Below, piece by piece: positions 9,125 through 17,146 of a stretch of DNA of 64,000 nucleotides (within the stretch, counting starts at the first letter, position 1; the number at the start of each line of letters is the position of its first letter). This stretch comes from Gemmatimonadota bacterium (GTDB lineage: Bacteria; Gemmatimonadota; Gemmatimonadetes; Gemmatimonadales; Gemmatimonadaceae). The notes under the pieces were generated by a model, which saw only the letters and a list, made by a program, of their open reading frames with translations, did not search any database and was not told the origin of the DNA. The stretch is taken from positions 124,001 to 188,000 of the forward strand of contig JAZKBK010000001.1 in assembly GCA_040388625.1 (NCBI GenBank). The letters run 5' to 3'. The position numbers and the translations under genes are program-made.

Positions 9125-10702
9125 TCACCGGCCGCCGCTTCTGAGCTCTGGAATCGGATCTCCGTCCGGATAGGCGCGCGCTGGCGGCGAGAGGTTGCCC
9201 GTCCGGCCCACCGCGTAAACCCATACTTCGCGAGGCGACTTTTCGCCTCGTCCGGCAAGGAAGTGCGTCTGCTCCGAGCCAGGAATTATCTGTGTAGTCC
9301 AGCCGGCGGATGTGTGCGCCTGCACGACCCACAGCCACGGGGCCTTTTCTCCGTTGGCTGGATCCATGTCGATCACCATCTCGCCCGATGCAGCGTCGAG
9401 ACGCGGCTGAACGACGGGGCGGCCGGGGGCAATCGAGTCGAGCCATGGTGATGCCGGCACGAGCGCGGGTTGTGCGTAGGTGTCACGCGCCAGGCGCTCG
9501 TCGAGACTGTCCGGATCCTGCATCAACACCTTCATGCTGAACAGAACGTCACCGCTCGCACCGCTCTGGGCGCGTGTGAGGCGGATCTGATCCAGAATCT
9601 CTCGCGCGCCGCGTCCCTTGGGCGCTGTATCCTTCGCAAGCCCGGCATTGAGACCGGCCCAGATGTGGCGCCGGTAGCTGTTCTGTGAGACCCACCACGC
9701 GAGCAGCTGTGAGAAATCCTGTTGCGGCCTGCCAATGGGCCAGTACAACTGCGGTACGAGATAATCGACCCAGCCTTTATTCAGCCACTTGCGCGAGTCC
9801 GCAAAAATTTCCTCGTACGAGTCGAGCCCACGTACGGATGACGGATATCCCGGTCGCCAGATCCCGAACGGACTGATACCGAAACGCACCCAGGGCTTCA
9901 CTGCATGGATCTCGGCGCCGAGGCGTTGCACGAGAGCGTCGACGTTGCTGCGCCGCCAGTCGCTCAGCGACATCGTGCCGCCGCCGCTTGTGTAGCGCTT
10001 GTAAGCGGCGGCGTCGGGGAAGGGAATCGTGCGCCCCGCCCGGTCGGTCTCGCGATACGGATAGAAGTAGTCGTCAACGTGAATCGCGTCGACATCGTAT
10101 CGTCTGGTTACGTCGACGATTGCGCGAACGGTGCGAGCCACGACGGCGGGATCGCTCGGATCCATCCAGAGTTGCGACCCGTAGCGGCGAATCGCTTGCG
10201 GATCGGTACGCGACACGTGCGACGGCGCGACGTCACCGGGACTCGCGGGTTGCAACGCGCGGTAGGGATTGAACCACGCGTGTACCTCGAGGCCACGCGC
10301 GTGCGCCTCCCGCACAACGAAAGCGAGCGGATCGTAGTATGGTTCCGGCGCGCGCCCCATGCTTCCGCTCAGGAACGGTGACCATGGCTCGTGGTCGGAC
10401 TGGTACAGCGCATCGGCTTCCGGGCGCACCTGGAAGATCACCGCATTCAGGTGCATCTCGACCGCGCGATTGAGCAGCTCGATCAGCTCGGCCTGCTGCT
10501 GCCACGTGCTGAGACCGGCGCGCGAAGGCCAGTCCATGTTGTTGACCGTCGCGATCCACACACCACGAAACTCGCGCGATATTGCCGGCGGCAAGCTGTC
10601 CCGACGCGCAGTGGGAGATTGCGCGGCTGAGGTTGCAGCGGCGGCGAAGAATGCGGCTGGAGCCGCCACCTTGCGAAGGAGCGAAAAGAAACAATTTGCC
10701 AT
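9125..10702 (-). CDS. Secreted glycoside hydrolase of the GHL10/DUF187 family
   Basis: A 525-residue protein with a signal peptide (hydrophobic stretch to ATSAAQ). The catalytic-domain start EFRGVWIATVNNMDWPSR, then NAVIFQVRPEADALYQS and HAWFNPYRA, are typical of the GHL10 (DUF187) TIM-barrel family of putative glycoside hydrolases, some of which act on peptidoglycan-derived or other polysaccharides. A C-terminal stretch of about 100 residues looks like a beta-rich accessory domain. It is the last gene of the long minus-strand run, 59 nt after nfo. The substrate is unknown; a role in cell-wall glycan turnover is an inference helped by the envC-like gene two positions upstream. Confidence 0.83.
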   Translation of the reverse strand: MANCFFSLLRKVAAPAAFFAAAATSAAQSPTARRDSLPPAISREFRGVWIATVNNMDWPSRAGLSTWQQQAELIELLNRAVEMHLNAVIFQVRPEADALYQSDHEPWSPFLSGSMGRAPEPYYDPLAFVVREAHARGLEVHAWFNPYRALQPASPGDVAPSHVSRTDPQAIRRYGSQLWMDPSDPAVVARTVRAIVDVTRRYDVDAIHVDDYFYPYRETDRAGRTIPFPDAAAYKRYTSGGGTMSLSDWRRSNVDALVQRLGAEIHAVKPWVRFGISPFGIWRPGYPSSVRGLDSYEEIFADSRKWLNKGWVDYLVPQLYWPIGRPQQDFSQLLAWWVSQNSYRRHIWAGLNAGLAKDTAPKGRGAREILDQIRLTRAQSGASGDVLFSMKVLMQDPDSLDERLARDTYAQPALVPASPWLDSIAPGRPVVQPRLDAASGEMVIDMDPANGEKAPWLWVVQAHTSAGWTTQIIPGSEQTHFLAGRGEKSPREVWVYAVGRTGNLSPPARAYPDGDPIPELRSGGR

Positions 10703-10761
10703 TACATCTCTATCTCATTCAGGGGCACGTCGCGCCCCCTTGGTTTCGTGAATACCAACGA

Positions 10762-11646
10762 CTACTCGATGTAACTGCGCAGACGCTCCAGCATCATTCT
10801 GTCGGTAGTCTCCGCGTCGTTGCCCTTTGGAGTCTCTATCACCTTGGCTACGCGCGCCAGGCGTGGATCGTTCATCACGTGGCGGAACGGAATCTCGCCA
10901 AGCTCGCCCTCCGCGATCAACGCATGACGATCCTTGTGCGTGCCGAGTCCGAATTTGGAGTCGTTGAGATGCATCATGTGCAGGCGACTGATATCGAGTG
11001 TGTCAGCAAACCTCTGCATGACGCCTTCATAGTCGCGGACGATGTCGTACCCGGCCGCGTACACGTGGCACGTATCCATGCACACTCCGACGCGGCTCCG
11101 CACCGCGGGGTCGATTCGCTCGATTATGGTACTCAGCTCCTCGAACGTCGCACCGAGCGCAGTGCCGCTTCCCGCCGTCGTCTCGAGCAGGAGGAGAGTG
11201 TCGCCCAGCGCCGCGGCAAGGCCCGCGCTTATCGAATCAGCATTGCGCGCGATTCCTGATTCACGATCGTCCATGTAGTTGCCCGGATGAGACACCAGGT
11301 AGTGCAGTCCGAGCGCGTTGCAGCGCCGCAGCTCGGAGATGAACGACTGGAGCGAGCGCGCCCGCAGGTCGTCCTTGGGTGATGCAAGATTGATGAGGTA
11401 GCTGTCGTGCGCACTTATCGCGCGCACTTCGGTTTCAGCGATTCCCTCGCGGAACGCAGCGCATTCTTCGGGCTCGCATTCACGCTCGCGCCACTGGTTG
11501 GCCATCTTGGTAAAGATCTGCATCGCAGTCGCGCCGACTGCTTTGGCGCGTCCTGGCGACGCAGGGACGCCGCCGGCGGTGGATATGTGTGCGCCCAGCA
11601 GGAGTGCATCGTTATTCACACCGGCCTCCGGTGAAGACGGGAGCAT
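10762..11646 (-). CDS. nfo: Endonuclease IV (AP endonuclease)
   Basis: Zinc-dependent apurinic/apyrimidinic endonuclease of base-excision repair, 294 residues. Family marks in order: LGAHISTAGG at the N-terminus, SHPGNYMDD, LLLETTAGSGTALG, GVCMDTCHVYAAGYD, and HLNDSKFGLGTHKDRHALI near the C-terminus; these contain the His, Glu and Asp ligands of the three-zinc site. The ATG at 11646 lies 9 nt after the envC-like stop; an in-frame GTG at 11619 is an alternative start nearer the conserved region. It appears to be co-transcribed with the ftsEX-envC genes, a neighbourhood with no obvious functional link. Confidence 0.93.
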   Translation of the reverse strand: MLPSSPEAGVNNDALLLGAHISTAGGVPASPGRAKAVGATAMQIFTKMANQWRERECEPEECAAFREGIAETEVRAISAHDSYLINLASPKDDLRARSLQSFISELRRCNALGLHYLVSHPGNYMDDRESGIARNADSISAGLAAALGDTLLLLETTAGSGTALGATFEELSTIIERIDPAVRSRVGVCMDTCHVYAAGYDIVRDYEGVMQRFADTLDISRLHMMHLNDSKFGLGTHKDRHALIAEGELGEIPFRHVMNDPRLARVAKVIETPKGNDAETTDRMMLERLRSYIE

Positions 11647-11655
11647 GAGGTGTTG

Positions 11656-12840
11656 TCAGTGACCGCGCAGCCACGTAGCCGGATCGACTGCCGGCCCGCC
11701 GTGCCTGATCTCGAAATGCAGGTGCGGAGGAAGGTCGGGGTCGGACGTGCCGACCTCGCCAATTACCTGTCCCTTGGAAATGTGTGCGCCCTTTGCCACG
11801 TTGATCCTGCTGAGCGAGCCGTACACCGAATAGTCGCCGCCACCGTGCTCGACGATGACGGTCTGCCCGTAAGTGCCGAGTTGTCCTGCGAGCACCACGT
11901 CACCCGCGGCGACCGCGCGCACCGGAGTGCCAGGCGCCGCCGCGATGCCGATTCCATTCCAGCGCAGCGTCGTGTTGTCGGGGCGGACGACACGGCCAAA
12001 GTTGTAAAGGATGTTGCCGTCCACTGGCCAGTCCAGCTTGCCGTAATCCGACGTCTTGATCGAGCTTGCGCCGCGAGCGATGGCGCTCGCCTTGCTGCTT
12101 CCGCGCCGGCGTGCAGCCTCGATGGACGAGATGATGTCGTTCAGTCTCGACTCGCTGCGCTTGACCTGGGCCAGCCGCTCCTGCGTCTTGCGCGAGTCGG
12201 CCTGTACTCGCACGAGACTCTTCTGGCGCTGGCTTTCGAGCGCCTGGAGTCGCGACTCTTCCTGCGCTTTCTCCAACCGGTTCTGTTGTACGTCGCTCTG
12301 CAGACTCACGAGCTGCCTTCTTCGGCCGCGGATCGTGGTCCGAAGATCGTCCATTCGCTTCACGAGTGCGCGATCGTGCACGGCAATCTCGTGCAGATAC
12401 TTGTATCGCGCGATGAGCTCGCCGAAGGAGTCTGCCGACAACAACGCCTGAAAATCGAACAACGGTCCGCGCTTGTAGATCTCGACGAGTCGGTGATTCA
12501 GTATCGCGCGCTTCGCCTCCGCCTCGTCCTCGGCGCGGACCAGGCTCGACGTCGTTCCCTTGACCTCGTCCGTGATCAGCCCGAGCTGCTGGTCGAGCGA
12601 CGATACCACGCGCTTTGTCGCGTCGTGCTGCTTGTTGATGTTCTTCAGCTCGTCGTTCAGGGAGTGGGCGCTGGACTGCAGCTTGTTCATGCGCTGCTGA
12701 AGCTCCGCGCGCTCACGCCTGATGCGGTCAAGCTCCTCGCGATTGCTCTTGAGACGCGCATCGGTGTCCTGTGCGGCGAGCGCCATCGGCAACACAGCGA
12801 GCAACAGCATCGCGCCAAGCGCGATCACCCTGTACTTCAC
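11656..12840 (-). CDS. envC: EnvC-like murein hydrolase activator (coiled coil plus degenerate M23/LytM)
   Basis: A 394-residue secreted protein: signal peptide ending near ALA-AQD, a coiled coil over about residues 25-240 (heptads with Arg, Glu, Gln, Leu), then a LytM/M23 domain over the last 125 residues. The M23 zinc motif HxxxD is replaced by WNGIG, while the HLHFEIR strand remains, so the domain is probably not catalytic, as in E. coli EnvC, which activates amidases. The GTG start overlaps the ftsX stop (GTGA at 12837-12840). Direct coupling to ftsEX supports the known FtsEX-EnvC partnership at the septum, here kept in a single operon. Confidence 0.85.
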   Translation of the reverse strand: MKYRVIALGAMLLLAVLPMALAAQDTDARLKSNREELDRIRRERAELQQRMNKLQSSAHSLNDELKNINKQHDATKRVVSSLDQQLGLITDEVKGTTSSLVRAEDEAEAKRAILNHRLVEIYKRGPLFDFQALLSADSFGELIARYKYLHEIAVHDRALVKRMDDLRTTIRGRRRQLVSLQSDVQQNRLEKAQEESRLQALESQRQKSLVRVQADSRKTQERLAQVKRSESRLNDIISSIEAARRRGSSKASAIARGASSIKTSDYGKLDWPVDGNILYNFGRVVRPDNTTLRWNGIGIAAAPGTPVRAVAAGDVVLAGQLGTYGQTVIVEHGGGDYSVYGSLSRINVAKGAHISKGQVIGEVGTSDPDLPPHLHFEIRHGGPAVDPATWLRGH

Positions 12841-13682
12841 AGCCGGCGCAGTTGCCGTCCCACGGCGAACGTGCTTCCCAGCAGACCGATTACCGCGCCG
12901 CCAATCACTCCAGCCGTAGCAAGTGCCGGATCGAAGAATTCAGTTCGCATGAACGAGTGACTGATGGCTGTACTCGTTGCCCACGTGAGACCGAGCGCGA
13001 GCAAGCCGCCCATCACGCCCTGGATGAATCCTTCCAGCACGAACGGCATTCGGATGAATCCATTGGTCGCGCCCACGAGCCGCATGATCTCGATCTCCCT
13101 GGCGCGCGCCATGACCATGATCCGAATCGTCGCTCCGATGATGATCACGGCAACCGCCGCGAACGCGATGCCCAGCCCGGTGCCGACCAGCGTAGCGATG
13201 GTGCGCAGCCGGTACAGCTTCGCCACCCAGTCCTCGCCGTAGCGAACGTCATCCACGAAGTCGTACGACTTGAGACGGTTCGCAACCGCCTGGACCGTGG
13301 TTGGATCGCGATAGCCTGGCTTCAGCTTGATGTCCAGCGACGCGGGCAGCACGCCCGGCTCGAAGACGTCGCTGAACTCACCCAGCTCCTTGCGTGCGCG
13401 TGCGTATGCGTCGTCCTGTGACACGTACGTCACCGACAACACTTCGGGAAATGCGTGGATGTCACCCATCGCGGCGCTGGACGCCTCGACCGGCGTGCCG
13501 TCGGCGATGAACGCTCTTATCTCGACGCGATTCTCGATCGCCTGCAACGCGTCGCGGATATTCACGGCCACGAGTCCGAACAATCCAAACGCGAACAGTG
13601 AGAACGCGATTGTGACTACACCGAGTACGCTGAGGAGCGGTGCGCGCCTGAACGCCGAGAATGCTTCGCGGATGACCATCAT
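12837..13682 (-). CDS. ftsX: Cell-division protein FtsX (ABC permease-like)
   Basis: Inner-membrane partner of FtsE, about 281 residues. It has one membrane segment near the N-terminus (LLSVLGVVTIAFSLFAFGLF), a periplasmic loop of about 120 residues (the part that binds EnvC-type partners), and three C-terminal membrane segments of the FtsX core, including the conserved MRLVGATNGFIRMPF. The start is taken as the ATG at 13682, 13 nt after the ftsE stop; an upstream extension in frame is Arg/His-rich and overlaps ftsE, so it is not used. The stop overlaps the envC-like start. Confidence 0.9.
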   Translation of the reverse strand: MMVIREAFSAFRRAPLLSVLGVVTIAFSLFAFGLFGLVAVNIRDALQAIENRVEIRAFIADGTPVEASSAAMGDIHAFPEVLSVTYVSQDDAYARARKELGEFSDVFEPGVLPASLDIKLKPGYRDPTTVQAVANRLKSYDFVDDVRYGEDWVAKLYRLRTIATLVGTGLGIAFAAVAVIIIGATIRIMVMARAREIEIMRLVGATNGFIRMPFVLEGFIQGVMGGLLALGLTWATSTAISHSFMRTEFFDPALATAGVIGGAVIGLLGSTFAVGRQLRRL

Positions 13683-13695
13683 GCCGTACCCCGGA

Positions 13696-14430
13696 TCATA
13701 TCGGATTCTCGTCGTGATGGCTCGGTGGCACGGCGCTCGGTGCCTTCTCGACCGGTGGCGCTTCGGCGCTGTCATAGACGAGACGCCCGTGGTTCAGCTC
13801 GATCGTGCGATATTCGGTGCGCCGGATCAGGTCGAGGTCGTGCGTCGCCATGATGACGGCGGTGCCAGCGGTGTTGATGTCGCGCAGAAGCTGAAAAACG
13901 CCGCGGGTCGCGCGCTCATCCAGATTGCCGGTCGGCTCGTCCGCGATGAGCACGAACGGATCGTTCACGAGTGCGCGCGCGATTGCGATACGCTGTTGCT
14001 CACCGCCCGAAAGCTCGCGCGGCAGAGCGGTTCCCTTGGACGCCAGTCCGACCTGCGTAAGTACGCGGCCCACTCGCTGCCGTATCATGTCGGCGGGTGT
14101 TCCGGTCACTTCGAGAGCGAATGCGATATTTGCTTCGGCCGATCTGTCTTCCAGCAGACGGAAATCCTGGAAGACGATTCCGAGATGGCGGCGCACCATC
14201 GACACTTCCTTCCTGGACGCGTCGCGAGCGCTGACACCGTTCACCCACACGTCGCCGGCGGTTGGGCGCTCCTCCATGTAGATCAGCTTGAGGATCGTGG
14301 ACTTGCCCGACCCGCTCGGACCCGTGAGGAACGCGAACTCGCCCTTGTGCAACTGAAACGATGCGTGGCTCAACGCGACGCCGCCGCGGGCGTACTCCTT
14401 CGCGACGTTGAGAAACCTTACCAGACTCAA
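13696..14430 (-). CDS. ftsE: Cell-division ATP-binding protein FtsE
   Basis: ABC-type ATPase of 244 residues that works with FtsX to control septal peptidoglycan hydrolysis. Walker A is GPSGSGKST, the ABC signature LSGGEQQR and Walker B VLIADEPTGNLDE are all intact, followed by the switch histidine in ATHD. It starts with TTG at 14430, 7 nt after the stop of the trans-sulfuration gene; the ribosome-binding site is poor (GAAGG directly before the start). A C-terminal tail of about 20 residues rich in Pro, Ser and His goes beyond the usual FtsE end. Confidence 0.92.
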   Translation of the reverse strand: MSLVRFLNVAKEYARGGVALSHASFQLHKGEFAFLTGPSGSGKSTILKLIYMEERPTAGDVWVNGVSARDASRKEVSMVRRHLGIVFQDFRLLEDRSAEANIAFALEVTGTPADMIRQRVGRVLTQVGLASKGTALPRELSGGEQQRIAIARALVNDPFVLIADEPTGNLDERATRGVFQLLRDINTAGTAVIMATHDLDLIRRTEYRTIELNHGRLVYDSAEAPPVEKAPSAVPPSHHDENPI

Positions 14431-14437
14431 CCTTCAG

Positions 14438-15574
14438 CTACCTCAATGCCTGCTCAAAATCCGCGATCAGGTCGCCCGCATCCTCGAGTCCGACGCTGAA
14501 GCGCAGGAACCCGTCAGGAATCCCGATCTCTGCGCGTCCTTCCGGCGTCATCGCGGCGTGCGACGTGTATCGCGGCTCGCTCACCAGCGTATCCACGCCT
14601 CCCAGACTCGGCGCGTGCATCACGATCTCGAGCTTTTCAAGGAAACGCGTGGCCGCGTCGCCACCACCGGCGAGCACGAGAGCCATCATTCCGCCGAAGC
14701 CGTCGAGACACTGCTGTGCGATCTCGTGATCCGGATGTGATTCGAGGCCGGGGTACAGGACCTTTGCGAACTCGGGACGCGTCTCGCACCACTGCGCCAG
14801 CTTCATTGCGTTCTCGTTCTGTCGCCGAACGCGCACGTCCAGCGTCTTCATTCCGCGCTCGAGCAGCCACACGGAAAACGGATCCGGTGACTGTCCCCAT
14901 ACGATCATCTTCCTGCGGACCTCCTCGACGTACGACGCAGTGCCGATCACGGCGCCGCCCAGCACGTCGTGGTGACCGTTAAGGTACTTGGTGGTGGAGT
15001 GAATGACTATGTCCGCGCCCTGTTCCAGCGGGCGGAAGTTGATCGGACTCGCAAAGGTGGAGTCGACTGCGAGCGCGACGCCTTCGGCCTTGGCGAGATT
15101 GGCGAGCGAGCTAAGGTCGAGCACGCGACAGGTCGGGTTGACCGGAGATTCGACGAATATCGCGCGCGTCGTCTGTCGCAACGCCTTGCGCCACATGCGT
15201 GGTGCCAGCGGATCGATCAGCGTGACTTCGATCCCCATCCCGGTCAGTTCCTGGGTGAACAGCTTGTGCGTGCCACCATAGATCCACGAGCTGGAGAGCA
15301 GGTGATCGCCCGGTCGCAGCAGTGCCAGCATCGCGCAGCCCGTCGCACCCATTCCGCTCGACAGAGCGACCGCTGCCTCACCGCCATCCAGCATCGCGAG
15401 CCTGCGTTCGACGAGCTCCACGTTCGGCGTGTTGCCGTATCGCCCGTACTTGAGCCCTTCAGCGGTACCGAGCTCCTGAATGAAGCTTACCGACTGCGTG
15501 ATGGGCGTGACCACCGGCGAGCCGGGAGGCAGATGTGTCGAACCGCCATGAAGCGGAATGGTTGACCGTCGCAT
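14438..15574 (-). CDS. Trans-sulfuration PLP enzyme (cystathionine gamma-synthase/lyase or methionine gamma-lyase type)
   Basis: Fold-type I PLP enzyme of the Cys/Met metabolism family, 378 residues. Marks include YGRYGNTPNVELVERRLA, the cofactor-binding SSGMGATG, the VDSTFASP strand and the PLP lysine in HSTTKYLNGHHDVLGG, with LVSEPRYTSHA near the C-terminus. Members differ in substrate (cystathionine synthesis, cystathionine lysis, O-acetylhomoserine sulfhydrylation, methionine lysis) and the sequence alone does not settle it. The gene lies between a small protein of unknown function (stop 2 nt before this start) and ftsE, so it seems to be in the same transcript; there is no other sulfur gene near it. 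Confidence 0.88.
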   Translation of the reverse strand: MRRSTIPLHGGSTHLPPGSPVVTPITQSVSFIQELGTAEGLKYGRYGNTPNVELVERRLAMLDGGEAAVALSSGMGATGCAMLALLRPGDHLLSSSWIYGGTHKLFTQELTGMGIEVTLIDPLAPRMWRKALRQTTRAIFVESPVNPTCRVLDLSSLANLAKAEGVALAVDSTFASPINFRPLEQGADIVIHSTTKYLNGHHDVLGGAVIGTASYVEEVRRKMIVWGQSPDPFSVWLLERGMKTLDVRVRRQNENAMKLAQWCETRPEFAKVLYPGLESHPDHEIAQQCLDGFGGMMALVLAGGGDAATRFLEKLEIVMHAPSLGGVDTLVSEPRYTSHAAMTPEGRAEIGIPDGFLRFSVGLEDAGDLIADFEQALR

Positions 15575-15576
15575 TC

Positions 15577-15900
15577 TTACGTTCTGTCTGGAGTATCCAG
15601 GTCCGGCTTCACTACCGTCACGGACTCGGAGGGAAGCACACCGGGGATGTCTCGCAACCCACAGGTGTGTTGTGGAAACGAATCGTCGATCAGCACTTCT
15701 GCCAACTGTTGTCCGCGCTCGCCACGAACCCAGGCCAGCTCGCCATTGGACAGAATGCGGAACCGCGCATCCACGCCTGACAGTCTAACCTGTGGACCGC
15801 GCTCGGGGTCGTCCTTCCTCGTAGCCACGTAGTCGATCACGCGCAGCTCCGGTTGGAAACCCTTTATGTCCACTTTCGGACGCGAGCCGAAAAACTTCAT
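15577..15900 (-). CDS. Small conserved-looking protein of unknown function
   Basis: A 107-residue soluble protein that I do not recognise. No signal peptide or membrane segment is visible. It contains beta-strand-like stretches (ELRVIDYVATRKDD, RFRILSNGELAWVRG) and ends in an acidic tail. Its ATG shares one base with the TGA of the STAS-like gene (TGATG) and its stop is 2 nt before the trans-sulfuration gene, so it is translated as part of the operon. Context suggests it belongs with the HATPase/STAS pair, but this is only position-based. Confidence 0.65.
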   Translation of the reverse strand: MKFFGSRPKVDIKGFQPELRVIDYVATRKDDPERGPQVRLSGVDARFRILSNGELAWVRGERGQQLAEVLIDDSFPQHTCGLRDIPGVLPSESVTVVKPDLDTPDRT

Positions 15901-16265
15901 CAGTGTGTGACAGCTATATAAGAGTTGGAGTCAGCTTCATGCGAGACGAGCGACATCCCGTGGCGCTCGAGTACGACATCGATCGCTTCGATGTGCGACT
16001 CGCTGAGCCCGGTGAAGACGAACGTCGGCGTTCCCGTTTCGTGCTGCATGACGAGCTTTGCAACTATCTCGTCCGCGCACGAGAAATCCATCATCCCTAC
16101 CTGCGAGAAGTCGATCACAGTGACCTCGCAATCGCTCGCCGCCTGGATTTGCGCCTCTATATACACACGAACCGCCACTCCGGTCGGGCGCGTGACGAGA
16201 TTCGAGTAGCTCTCGGAAACTGCAAGCCGCAGCACGCTGCTCACGTCGATGTGGTTCTTCATCAT
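15900..16265 (-). CDS. STAS-like protein (DUF4325 type)
   Basis: A 121-residue cytoplasmic protein. The central CEVTVIDFSQVGMMDFSCAD matches the core of STAS or STAS-like DUF4325 domains, where a strand ending in (V/I)DFS is followed by a helix starting at a possible phospho-acceptor Ser (here S in DFSCADEI). In related partner-switch systems an ATPase kinase phosphorylates that Ser. The gene overlaps the upstream HATPase gene by 4 nt (ATGA), so the two products are probably made together and interact. No sigma factor is encoded nearby, so the target is unknown. Confidence 0.72.
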   Translation of the reverse strand: MMKNHIDVSSVLRLAVSESYSNLVTRPTGVAVRVYIEAQIQAASDCEVTVIDFSQVGMMDFSCADEIVAKLVMQHETGTPTFVFTGLSESHIEAIDVVLERHGMSLVSHEADSNSYIAVTH

Positions 16266-17146
16266 CGGTCAACGCGCTCTGGAATGGTGATCTGAATCTG
16301 GGCACCCGGGAATGGTGGGAGGTTTTCCTTCAGCGGTACGTCATCGTCCCACGTAGGGACGATCGCCAGGCGCGCGGTGCCACTCCGCACCGAGAACTTG
16401 CCGTCCCATCTTCCTATGAATCTCCGGACGCCGGCCAGGCCCTGGCCGCGCCCCGTATCACGGAACCGGCTCACGCCACGCATCACGGCCTCTTCGAGCG
16501 CCATTCCGTCGTCCCACCGGTCGGATCTCGGACGCCCCGGTGCTGATTCGAGCGACGCCCTGAACCCGCGCCCCGCGTCGCACACCGCGATCACCAGCAC
16601 GCGACGTCCGCCCAGCCGCTTCTGCCAGCGATAACTGTTCACCGCGACCCAGCCGCCGTGCTCGGCGTGCTCCACGATGTTCTGGCAGGTCTCCGAAAGC
16701 GCCATCGTGAATCGCATGGTCGCCGTCGCATCCAGTTTGAGCTCGTTCACGAGGATCGACTGTGCCCTTTGCTGCACCTTGTCCACCACGGTGTGGACGT
16801 CTTCGCTCGCGTTCACCGGCGTAACCTCGAGCAGCACGGCCGGCTCGCTCTGCCGGCCGCGCGGCACTGATCCCACTATGTCGTACAGATCGGCCGCATA
16901 GCGAAAGAATCCGGCACGCGCCCAGTACAACGCGACGTCGTCGGCCTCCGGCACCGCCAGACTCGGACGCTCGAGTCGCGTTTGCGCGAGCGCGAGCAGT
17001 GCAGTGAGCCCGTAAGGCGATGCCCACCGTGCGTGACGCGCATCGATGAGAACCTTGTCATCGCGCTGGAGTCGCGACAACGGCTCCAGTATCTGCTCGA
17101 ACGTGGCGTCATCCAGGGATGGTGGAACGGTGATGACGTTCGTCAC
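16262..17146 (-). CDS. STAS-like plus HATPase (GHKL) regulatory protein
   Basis: A 294-residue protein with two parts. Residues 1-110 look STAS-like (DKVLIDARHARWASPYGLTA resembles the strand-helix core), and residues 130-290 form a GHKL ATPase of the anti-sigma/serine-kinase type: N-box LSETCQNIVEHA, G1 box CDAGRGFRASLES, and a later GQGLAGVRRFI. It starts with GTG inside the PfkB kinase stop (GTGA) and overlaps the STAS-like gene by 4 nt. The pair looks like a partner-switching module, unusual here because the antagonist-like fold occurs both fused to the ATPase and as the next gene. A histidine-kinase role is unlikely, as no dimerisation/phospho-His domain is seen. Confidence 0.75.
   Translation of the reverse strand: MTNVITVPPSLDDATFEQILEPLSRLQRDDKVLIDARHARWASPYGLTALLALAQTRLERPSLAVPEADDVALYWARAGFFRYAADLYDIVGSVPRGRQSEPAVLLEVTPVNASEDVHTVVDKVQQRAQSILVNELKLDATATMRFTMALSETCQNIVEHAEHGGWVAVNSYRWQKRLGGRRVLVIAVCDAGRGFRASLESAPGRPRSDRWDDGMALEEAVMRGVSRFRDTGRGQGLAGVRRFIGRWDGKFSVRSGTARLAIVPTWDDDVPLKENLPPFPGAQIQITIPERVDR

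Noticed and set aside
11650-12960. Plus-strand frame of 436 codons antisense to the EnvC-like gene
   Set aside because: No ribosome-binding site, no domain, and the minus strand has the coiled coil plus LytM domain with operon overlaps.
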